This document shows positions 16,084-21,835 of a stretch of DNA of 32,322 nucleotides, in pieces. The stretch is taken from assembly GCA_946414805.1 (NCBI GenBank), contig CAMKPZ010000017.1, positions 1 through 32,322 on the forward strand, written 5' to 3'. The stretch comes from an uncultured Bacteroidales bacterium. Lineage in GTDB: Bacteria > Bacteroidota > Bacteroidia > Bacteroidales > Paludibacteraceae. How positions within the stretch are numbered: the stretch's first letter is position 1; each line of letters opens with the position of its first letter. A program made the translations under genes and the position numbers. Below the pieces are notes generated by a model. The model was not told the DNA's origin and did no database searches. It worked only from the letters and a program-made list of their open reading frames with translations.

Positions 16084-16338
16084 TTATAGTTTCATTCTTT
16101 CTAATCTTTCTCGCTCGGAGGCAATTTCTTCCGGAGTAAGAAAAACATCTATTAACAATTGTTCTGCAAACATTTTCGCGATGTCAGGCGTGCAATGCGT
16201 AAGTTCGCAGAAATCCTTGTGCGAGGAGTCTTCTTCGCAGATAAGCATAGCCATTTTACTTCGGATTTCAATATCCGACATGAATAATTCTTTAAGACGC
16301 AACAATTCGAGTTCGTCATTGATAGATTGAGTATCCAT
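16084..16338 (-). CDS. Unrecognised small helical protein (84 residues)
   Basis: Acidic, mainly helical, no membrane segment. It contains ELLRLKELFMSDIEIRSKMA at residues about 11-30 and ends with a charged helix (TPEEIASERERLERMKL). Gaps are 15 nt to the FtsK-like gene before it and 12 nt to the 213-residue gene after it, so it belongs to the same transcription unit. Its size and composition would suit a binding partner of one neighbour, but that is inference. No family recognised. Confidence 0.7.
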   Translation of the reverse strand: MDTQSINDELELLRLKELFMSDIEIRSKMAMLICEEDSSHKDFCELTHCTPDIAKMFAEQLLIDVFLTPEEIASERERLERMKL

Positions 16339-16353
16339 GAGTTTATATTATTT

Positions 16354-17313
16354 TTAATGAATATGCGTTATTTTACAAAATGGCAATGTATATTGCTCTC
16401 CTGTGTATTTGGGGTTTACTTTCTCCTCTACGATGGCTTGTATTTCAGCGTCATTCATAGTATATGACATGCGAAGATACTTGGGGATTTCATACTTTAT
16501 AACCCCAGTTAATACATCATTAGAGGGGCGATCGGTTGACAAAATGATATGTATACCAACCCTAACTGCGCTACGGGCTAAGTCGACAATAGGTGACTCT
16601 ATGTGCCGACCGGCTAGTGTGATGAAATCCGCGAAGTCATCCATCACAACAACAATATAGGGTATGATGAATTCTGGCGAAATTGCGAATGCGTTGTACT
16701 GCTCTATGGAATAAAAACCATTTTGTTCAAGCAAATCTAATCGATGCTGAGACTCACATAATAATGAGTTCATCATATTCTCTGCTGCCTTGCAAGTTGA
16801 TACAAGAGATGGTCCGTACTCTCCTCCTCGCATGATTGCCAGATATTGAGTCTCTATGCCTAAAAAAACACCGTACTTTTCCATTTTCGAGTCAGAGCAC
16901 ATTATAACAAGTTTCATCTCCTCTGGAGCTTTCTCTCGAATAAGCGAAGCGATTATCTCACGAGAATCGGAGCAAGCTAAATGAGGGAATTTAGCCAAGT
17001 CATAATGCTTTATCTCGCCAGAAGCGGCTATTTTTACTGAAAAAGGAAGGAATTTCTTCTTAGCAATAAGTCTTTTAGCAACTTTCGGGGCTGCATAATG
17101 TGCCATGTAAGAAACTCTGATTCGTAGTAAATTTTTGATGTCTTCGTCTGTAATAATTCTTTGCAGACAGATTAGACGAAAAGCAAGATTTTGCTTTATT
17201 GCGTCTACTAATTCATCATAAGATTTAGCTTCACAAAACCACTTTTGTTGAGGAAACTGATTTTCAATAAAAACATTTTCTAATAAAAGGAAAAATGGAT
17301 CTTTTGTATTCAT
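16354..17313 (-). CDS. FtsK/SpoIIIE-like motor domain lacking Walker A (pseudo-translocase)
   Basis: 319 residues from ATG 17313; an ATG at 17358 lies only 4 nt after the -7 box, so it is at or before the transcription start. Residues about 88-285 align with the FtsK motor. 'LPFSVKIAASGEIKHYDLAKFPHL' corresponds to FtsK 'LPVxLGKDxxGxPxxxDLAKMPHL'. 'RLDLLEQNGFYSIEQYN' matches 'RYxLxxxxGxRNIxGYN'. YIVVVMDDFADF (219-230) is the Walker B strand, and AVRVGIHIILSTDRPSNDVL with TG after it matches '[22 protein letters not shown]'. Where FtsK has GxTGSGKS, this protein has ACSDSREII (113-121): no P-loop. The catalytic Glu after the Walker B Asp is Asp226, and the ATQRP Gln is Asp261. It is therefore probably unable to hydrolyse ATP. 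No membrane domain; the gamma domain is apparently a separate gene (18656-19249). Function inferred: DNA-binding or partner-binding scaffold. Confidence 0.78.
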   Translation of the reverse strand: MNTKDPFFLLLENVFIENQFPQQKWFCEAKSYDELVDAIKQNLAFRLICLQRIITDEDIKNLLRIRVSYMAHYAAPKVAKRLIAKKKFLPFSVKIAASGEIKHYDLAKFPHLACSDSREIIASLIREKAPEEMKLVIMCSDSKMEKYGVFLGIETQYLAIMRGGEYGPSLVSTCKAAENMMNSLLCESQHRLDLLEQNGFYSIEQYNAFAISPEFIIPYIVVVMDDFADFITLAGRHIESPIVDLARSAVRVGIHIILSTDRPSNDVLTGVIKYEIPKYLRMSYTMNDAEIQAIVEEKVNPKYTGEQYTLPFCKITHIH

Positions 17314-17362
17314 ACGTATACATAATTTAAAAATAACAGCGCGACTCTTTCGAATCACGCTG

Positions 17363-17391
17363 CAAAAATACCGCTTTATTCTCCCACAAAG
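17363..17391 (-). promoter_or_regulatory. Internal promoter with the shared operator-like dyad
   Basis: Minus-strand -7 box TATTTTTG at 17363-17370. Plus-strand 17374-17391 reads CTTTATTCTCCCACAAAG. The 35-nt block from GCTGCAAAA to AAAGTG matches the block ahead of the WYL gene at 30 of 35 positions with identical spacing. At the position where other promoters in this window have TTG (20 nt upstream of the -7 box), both blocks have CAC. Confidence 0.7.
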
Positions 17392-17410
17392 TGGAGGAGT
17401 TTGAATTTTT

Positions 17411-17635
17411 TTACAACTTTTTTACATCAAAATATCCATGATGGAAATATTTTTCCATAACAGAAGCAAGGTCAGAACCATATTTCCGAGCAAAAGCCTC
17501 CAAGACTAATTTCTTGCCGTTGTTGTTTATAGGATCTACATAAGGGCAATTGAGTTCCACGCTCATTCCCTTTTGCATTTTGACTCCGTTGTGTGAGCCG
17601 GAGTCCTGCTTGACGGTAATGCGATAAAGTGCCAT
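17411..17635 (-). CDS. Small conserved Bacteroidetes-type protein (74 residues, DUF6140-like)
   Basis: Begins MALYRITVKQDSGSHNGVKM, continues QKGMSVELNCPYVDPINNNG and ends YFHHGYFDVKKL. The pattern 'MALYxITVK...NG..xxKGMSVEL...NGxxLVxxAFxRxYG.D' is one I recall from small Bacteroidetes proteins, I believe under DUF6140; the family name is from memory and unchecked. No signal peptide. The predicted shape is a small beta barrel (SH3-like) plus a helix, which is inference. It is 12 nt after the PD-(D/E)XK gene, and the internal promoter lies just beyond its stop. Confidence 0.72.
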   Translation of the reverse strand: MALYRITVKQDSGSHNGVKMQKGMSVELNCPYVDPINNNGKKLVLEAFARKYGSDLASVMEKYFHHGYFDVKKL

Positions 17636-17647
17636 AATATTTAGAGA

Positions 17648-18631
17648 TTAAAGTGACTTGCTATAAAGAGGTATTCTAAGTGCCTCATTCATATAATTAC
17701 ATAAAATCTTCTTTTGATCATCAATAGTTGAAGCTTCATCAATAGATTTCATTGCTTCCTCTTTAAGGTCAATAAAATAGTAACCACCATCTTCATATGG
17801 AGTACTACAGTATTGATATTTTGTAAATGTTTTGGTCTTTAATAAATTGTAGATACTCTTCCCCCATCCTTCATCCTTATAAAAACCTATACTGATTAAA
17901 GGTTGCTCTTTATCATACCATAAACCTATCACCCCCCAATCTTTAGGAATAGACGTATTAGGATAGTTGATTTCAAACCAGAATTTAACATTAAAACCAT
18001 TCTGCGTTTCATTATTCCCGTAGAATGAGAGAGTAAAATCCGATTCCTGACGGGTTGTTAAATTTTTGAGAATTTGAAATAACTCAAACATTGAATAGAG
18101 ACCTGTTATATTCATAGGTTTTGTAAATTTAATAATTTCACATACATTTTTAACATAAGACAGATAGCCCTTTATCAGGTTTGTTTCTTCCGATTCAGGG
18201 AAAGACTTAACTCTATTTTCCATTAAATCGTAAAATTGTTCCCACTGTCTAATTTTGTCATATCCTTCTTCATACAAAGGATAATTAGTTATATACCCAA
18301 GACGATCGGGTGTTACATTGTAGGCATTGTCATACTGGCCAAAATGCTGATTTCGATCATTGATTTTTACTTCAATCAAATAAGGTGTGGCATCGTCTTG
18401 AACCCTGAATAAAAAGTCGACGCGACTTCCTCCGTCTTGTTCATCAGGACTTTCTCTTACAAAATCAATTATCGAATGGATGTCAACCTCTGGGAAAAAG
18501 AAATGAACAAAACATTCTAAAAATGTTGGGCTTGCTTGACACATTGCCCAAGTAATGTCGGAGAGGTCATTCTCTTTCCACATCCTAGAGGACAGACTGG
18601 AGAAGAAGGTATTAATACATGAATTGTTCAT
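17648..18631 (-). CDS. PD-(D/E)XK nuclease superfamily protein
   Basis: 327 residues. The nuclease core is at the N-terminus: SRVDFLF (Asp72), then after 14 residues YLIEVKI (Glu87, Lys89), followed by a helix with Gln95-x3-Gln99 (NQHFGQYDNAY). This D...ExK...QxxxQ order matches the PDDEXK_4-type family (PD-(D/E)XK nuclease superfamily, stand-alone proteins found in many bacteria). An acidic residue from the first helix, Glu39 or Glu48, would complete the site. The C-terminal 200 residues hold a family-specific region rich in aromatics (FSLSFYGNN-like and 'KFWFEINYPNTSIPKDWGVI'), perhaps for DNA or partner recognition. All catalytic positions seem intact, so an active metal-dependent nuclease is plausible. 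It sits between the FtsK-gamma-like gene (24-nt gap) and the 74-residue gene (12-nt gap). Confidence 0.78.
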   Translation of the reverse strand: MNNSCINTFFSSLSSRMWKENDLSDITWAMCQASPTFLECFVHFFFPEVDIHSIIDFVRESPDEQDGGSRVDFLFRVQDDATPYLIEVKINDRNQHFGQYDNAYNVTPDRLGYITNYPLYEEGYDKIRQWEQFYDLMENRVKSFPESEETNLIKGYLSYVKNVCEIIKFTKPMNITGLYSMFELFQILKNLTTRQESDFTLSFYGNNETQNGFNVKFWFEINYPNTSIPKDWGVIGLWYDKEQPLISIGFYKDEGWGKSIYNLLKTKTFTKYQYCSTPYEDGGYYFIDLKEEAMKSIDEASTIDDQKKILCNYMNEALRIPLYSKSL

Positions 18632-18655
18632 AATTGTAAATTGAGAAAAAAACTT

Positions 18656-19249
18656 TTATTGCTCTCGTAATTCCATAAATTTAGTTAGAACATTTTTATA
18701 CCAATCAAAGGCGCAATCATAAAAGTCAATGGGGAAATATTTATAGAGCGCATGTGAGTCTTCATATTCCCAAGCACTATCCTTAAACTCATCTTTAATA
18801 AAATGCGATACAAAAGATTCGTCATTGGCAGTAGCTTCTTCAGAAAGAACTTGAGGATGAACAGACAATCTACACATTAATTCATCTTCGTTAACGCATA
18901 GGCGCAGGTAACATTCGAAACTATCTATTTTAGCGTTTGCTTCTATAATTCTACCTTTATCGAGAATATCGGCATTGGGAGCAATAGATTTTATCTCAGT
19001 GCACTTATTGTATATGAAATCAATAAGACTATATCGATTCCATAAATCGTCTTCGCTAAAATAGTTCGAGCGAGGACCAAATGTCGTCATAGTAACGATT
19101 CCCGCAGTCCATAAGTAATCTATAAGAGTTTGTGCTCTTTCGGAATCAATACCAAATTCACTTTGAATGTGATCAAAAGAATCATCGCCATTATCAACGA
19201 TATATTTTGCTACATCCCATAAAACAGGATCGATACTTTTATGCTCCAT
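18656..19249 (-). CDS. FtsK-gamma-like winged-helix protein, stand-alone
   Basis: 197 residues. Residues about 6-62 align with the FtsK gamma domain: IDPVLWDVAKYIVDNGDDSF corresponds to FtsK 'DDPLYEEAVxxVVETGKASxS', and GIDSERAQTLIDYLWTAGIV to 'RIGYNRAARLIDQLEEAGIV'. In FtsK this domain reads the KOPS sequence and contacts XerD. The recognition-helix signature RIGYNRAAR is replaced by GIDSERAQT, losing basic residues, so KOPS reading is unlikely to be conserved. The remaining 130 residues are acidic and of unknown type. Since the matching motor domain is encoded three genes on (16354-17313), the operon looks as if it holds an FtsK split in two. Family call is by eye, moderate confidence. Confidence 0.62.
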   Translation of the reverse strand: MEHKSIDPVLWDVAKYIVDNGDDSFDHIQSEFGIDSERAQTLIDYLWTAGIVTMTTFGPRSNYFSEDDLWNRYSLIDFIYNKCTEIKSIAPNADILDKGRIIEANAKIDSFECYLRLCVNEDELMCRLSVHPQVLSEEATANDESFVSHFIKDEFKDSAWEYEDSHALYKYFPIDFYDCAFDWYKNVLTKFMELREQ

Positions 19250-19265
19250 AATTATATATATTTAA

Positions 19266-19658
19266 TTACAAAAGTTCTTTAATATCCGCTAAAGTTTCTT
19301 CTGCAGTACTTCCGTTCTCAATGTCTGTATGAGCACGTTGCAAAGCAAATACCTGATTAGTACATTTTGCACGTACTTCTGCTACAATTACTTTGATGCG
19401 AGATTCGGCAAGTGGGAGAGCAGATGTAATTAAGATCTCAGCAACCCCGGAAGCGATTTTACGGTCACTTTCTTGGTCGCATATTCCAACGAGAATACGT
19501 CCCATTACAAAAATACTTTGGTCGTCATTTTCCCCCAGTATTATCCTATCAGACGGTTGATGCTCACTTTTATTGAGCGTCCGTAAGACACTCTTTGCAA
19601 TCTCGTTAAGAACCAAGCCAAAAGCTTCTTCGTTTTTCTCAGATACGTTCATAATCAT
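19266..19658 (-). CDS. Unrecognised protein of 130 residues
   Basis: Starts at ATG 19658, or more simply ATG 19652 (MNVSEKNEE). The whole chain looks helical: 'AFGLVLNEIAKSVLRTLN' early, 'FVMGRILVGICDQE' in the middle, 'ILITSALPLAESRIKVIVAE' late, and an acidic C-terminal helix. No signal peptide, no catalytic motif. It lies between the exonuclease gene (20-nt gap) and the FtsK-gamma-like gene (16-nt gap). An adaptor or structural role would suit its place, but nothing in the sequence proves one. Confidence 0.7.
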   Translation of the reverse strand: MIMNVSEKNEEAFGLVLNEIAKSVLRTLNKSEHQPSDRIILGENDDQSIFVMGRILVGICDQESDRKIASGVAEILITSALPLAESRIKVIVAEVRAKCTNQVFALQRAHTDIENGSTAEETLADIKELL

Positions 19659-19678
19659 TAAATTATTAGGTTAACTAT

Positions 19679-20200
19679 TTATAATATTTGCATAGCAATT
19701 ACTGCGCAGGCTTCGGCGTCGGCGAGTGCGTGGTGATGGTTGGTGAGGTCATAACCGCAGGCAGCGGAGACGGTGTGCAGTTGGTGGTTTTCCAATGAAC
19801 TGCCGAAATGCTGGCGCGAAGCACAAAGCGTGTCGCGGAACTCATATTCAGGATAAGCAATCTCATATGTGGCAAAAACAGCACGTAGGCAGCCTTCGTC
19901 AAAACGCGCGTTATGCGCCACAAATGGTACTTCACCATCCTCAATGTAAGGAAAATAGGCATGTACTTTTTCCAACAATCTTTCCCATACTTCCGGGAAG
20001 AAGTCGGCATCATCTGTGTCAAGGTAGCCTAAACCATGCACCTCTTGGCAGAACCATGCATAGTAGTTAGGTGTGGGCTTCACCATAGAATAGAACGAAT
20101 CAACTATTTCTCCGTTCTTTACAACGACAGCTCCTACAGAACAAACGCTGCTACGTTTGCCGTTGGCGGTCTCAAAATCTATTGCTACAAAATCTTTCAT
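19679..20200 (-). CDS. DEDDh 3'-5' exonuclease (DnaQ/epsilon type)
   Basis: 173 residues from ATG 20200, which makes the classic ATGA overlap with the stop of the WYL gene; a start two codons earlier is less likely. All five catalytic positions are present: Asp8 and Glu10 in FVAIDFETA (Exo I), Asp101 in VAHNARFDEG (Exo II), His156 and Asp161 in NHHHALADAEA (Exo III epsilon). It should remove nucleotides from 3' ends of DNA or RNA with two metal ions. It is a single-domain protein, unlike the polymerase III epsilon subunit with its clamp-binding tail. Base composition is closer to the flanks than to the AT-rich genes further down the operon, so this gene and the WYL gene may be older residents than the rest. 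Confidence 0.85.
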   Translation of the reverse strand: MKDFVAIDFETANGKRSSVCSVGAVVVKNGEIVDSFYSMVKPTPNYYAWFCQEVHGLGYLDTDDADFFPEVWERLLEKVHAYFPYIEDGEVPFVAHNARFDEGCLRAVFATYEIAYPEYEFRDTLCASRQHFGSSLENHQLHTVSAACGYDLTNHHHALADAEACAVIAMQIL

Positions 20201-21123
20201 ACCCAAGACTCCTTTCCATTATAGATTCCGTGCAAGCATTTAGCATCTCCGGCAAATTCTGCACGGAGTGATTCTGGCGAAAGCACCTCAAGGTCTGATC
20301 CGTATTTGCGAAGTTCTTGTGCGAACTCGTAAGAAGGCACTACATAGTAGCGGAAGATGGAATAATCATCGTTGCGCTCAATCTCTTCTTGCGATTCGTG
20401 GAGCGGTAATGTGCGTAAGTAATTAGCTTGCATCGCATCTATGCATATCTTTATCTCTTCTGGCTTTTCTCCAATGCCTGTTATTCCATACGTGTCTTTG
20501 AAATACCTTTCCGCATCAAAGTCCTCCGGCAGTTGATATTTCTGTTTGGTGGGTTCGATGGCATGAATACGATCCAACGAATAGATGAGCATTTTGTCCA
20601 AGTCTGGCGAGTAAGCCAACAGATACCAACGCTGTTTGAACATCTTCAGGCAGTATGGCTCAACAACAAAGGTAGAAGAATGTGTTTTGCCAAAACCTTG
20701 ATATGTCATTTCGATAGCTGTTTTATCACGCAAAGCCTCGATAATAGGCGACAGGAATTGCTCTCCGGCTGGAACAGGTTCAAAGAGAATCTGGTTGCTC
20801 AACTCTTTGCTGTCTTTGAGCAAACTATTCATAGACATAAGGTTTAGCAGGCGTGTGCGCAGATCCGCACTACGTAAATCGGCTGCTTCTTCGATGTAAT
20901 ACTCATTGTTGGAGTTGCACTTGATATGAACATCGAAAAGCAACTCAATGGTGTTCTTCCAACGGTGAAAATTACTCTCAGGAATATAATCCTGTTTGTA
21001 GTCGTTCACGGACGAGTGCGCCCATTTTTCGTCTATCGCTGCGCGGGTGATTGGTCCGCGTGCGATGGTGTTCAATAACCAGATGTAGCACTCAAACAGA
21101 TAAGCAGTGGATGATTTCTTCAT
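20197..21123 (-). CDS. WYL-domain transcriptional regulator, first gene of the nine-gene operon
   Basis: 308 residues. Residues about 1-110 are a helical region with winged-helix character. Residues about 125-210 form the WYL domain: AIEMTYQGFGKTHSSTFVVE, then 'CLKMFKQRWYLLAYSPD' with the literal W-Y-L triad, then MLIYSLDRIHAIE. The C-terminal WCX-like extension follows (about 220-305). WYL proteins sense ligands, often nucleic acid fragments or nucleotides, and regulate defence and DNA-repair operons (for example BrxR, PafBC, CapW). Being first in the operon, with a dyad between -7 and -33 of its own promoter and the same dyad at the internal promoter, argues for autoregulation and control of the downstream genes. 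Confidence 0.85.
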   Translation of the reverse strand: MKKSSTAYLFECYIWLLNTIARGPITRAAIDEKWAHSSVNDYKQDYIPESNFHRWKNTIELLFDVHIKCNSNNEYYIEEAADLRSADLRTRLLNLMSMNSLLKDSKELSNQILFEPVPAGEQFLSPIIEALRDKTAIEMTYQGFGKTHSSTFVVEPYCLKMFKQRWYLLAYSPDLDKMLIYSLDRIHAIEPTKQKYQLPEDFDAERYFKDTYGITGIGEKPEEIKICIDAMQANYLRTLPLHESQEEIERNDDYSIFRYYVVPSYEFAQELRKYGSDLEVLSPESLRAEFAGDAKCLHGIYNGKESWV

Positions 21124-21152
21124 GATTCTTGCGTGTTTTAGCGTTTCGGCTG

Positions 21153-21181
21153 CAAAATTACTGCTTTACACTCCCATAAAG
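21153..21181 (-). promoter_or_regulatory. Promoter of the WYL operon with operator-like dyad
   Basis: Minus-strand -7 box TAATTTTG at 21153-21160. Plus-strand 21164-21181 reads CTTTACACTCCCATAAAG, a CTTTA...TAAAG inverted repeat lying between -7 and the usual -33 position. The expected TTG at 20 nt is absent (CAC instead), so the promoter may need an activator or be poised for repression. Confidence 0.7.
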
Positions 21182-21206
21182 TGAATGTGCGTGCAAAGTT
21201 TTTCTG

Positions 21207-21476
21207 TTATTTTCCAAGCAGCCAATCTATCACATTGATTTTACGTATACCGTCAATGTTTGCGCTATCAAAGTCAGTAGTCAAAAGATATTTAGGATAA
21301 GTGTCCTTAATCTTTCTTAATGACGAAAGTTCACGATTTAGTGTTTTTTCGTCATTAACGGTGTATGCTACTTGGTAATACTCACGCTCTCCATTGTGTT
21401 TCATAACCACAAAATCCACTTCACCTGCATCTGTTCTGCCGGCATAGACCTCTCCTCCTCGTCTCAGTAGTTCAAT
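21207..21476 (-). pseudogene. C-terminal fragment of an AAA/DUF4143 ATPase
   Basis: The frame is open from just after an in-frame TAA (21477-21479) to the stop at 21207. It encodes IELLRRGGEVYAGRTDAGEV, then DFVVMKHNGEREYYQVAYTV, then a segment ending INVIDWLLGK. This is the C-terminal end of the AAA_14 plus DUF4143 family (about 400 residues when intact). The ATPase part, with Walker motifs, is missing and no ATG precedes the conserved sequence (an internal GTG exists at 21419). It is a remnant, possibly of the same family as the intact gene at 21836-23119 but not a copy of it. Confidence 0.75.
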
Positions 21477-21629
21477 TTACAATATGGAAAGCGAAATCCG
21501 CTGCAAAAGTACAACCTTTTTCATTAGTTGCCTATATACGCCGCAGGGTTGCGGAGAAAGTCGTACACATTCACAAAACATATTCCGTTTTCTCTAAAAA
21601 AATGTGTACTTACACAAAAATTTCGACTG
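21477..21629. other. Gap after the ATPase fragment
   Basis: No complete gene. It holds a TAnnTTTG-like box (minus strand TACTTTTG at 21504-21511) without a TTG partner, and a 7-bp inverted repeat GTACACA (21563-21569) / TGTGTAC (21603-21609) 33 nt apart. Neither can be assigned a role. Confidence 0.35.
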
Positions 21630-21660
21630 CAAAGTTACTGCTTTTTTCTGACATATGCAA
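21630..21660 (-). promoter_or_regulatory. Promoter facing the decayed ATPase fragment
   Basis: Minus-strand -7 box TAACTTTG at 21630-21637, 20-nt spacer, TTG at 21658-21660. The promoter is well formed although the gene behind it has lost its 5' part, consistent with an internal deletion. Confidence 0.6.
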
Positions 21661-21700
21661 GGTTTTGGGGCGAAAATCGTTGCGGCAGGGGCATTTTTTG

Positions 21701-21742
21701 TCTCTCGGTCTTTCTCGGTCTTGTGCCGCTCATCGGTCGGTG
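21701..21742 (+). repeat. Short dispersed repeat, copy 2 (42 nt)
   Basis: Second copy of the element at 13156-13198, same orientation, here between a terminator (21766-21806) and a promoter (21630-21660). Confidence 0.6.
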
Positions 21743-21765
21743 ATGAGGATAATCCTTTCGTCCCC

Positions 21766-21806
21766 CAAAAAACGAAAAGCGGTAACCGCTTTGGATTACC
21801 GCTTTT
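21766..21806 (-). terminator. Intrinsic terminator of the ATPase gene
   Basis: On the minus strand AGCGGTAA and TTACCGCT form a perfect 8-bp stem with a 10-nt loop (21778-21803), followed by TTTCGTTTTTT. It lies about 30 nt after the stop of the ATPase gene. Confidence 0.8.
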
Positions 21807-21835
21807 ATTAAGTTGATGCTCAAAATTTATTCTAT

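Noticed and set aside
16354..17313. The FtsK-like gene as the host's own chromosome translocase
   Set aside because: It lacks membrane segments, the P-loop and the gamma domain, and is only 319 residues long.
19795..20224. Plus-strand frames opposite the exonuclease gene
   Set aside because: Shadows of a gene whose five catalytic residues are all present on the minus strand.
21477..21629. Short open frames between the ATPase fragment and its promoter
   Set aside because: No start with a plausible context, stops in all frames within about 35 codons, and no recognisable motif.
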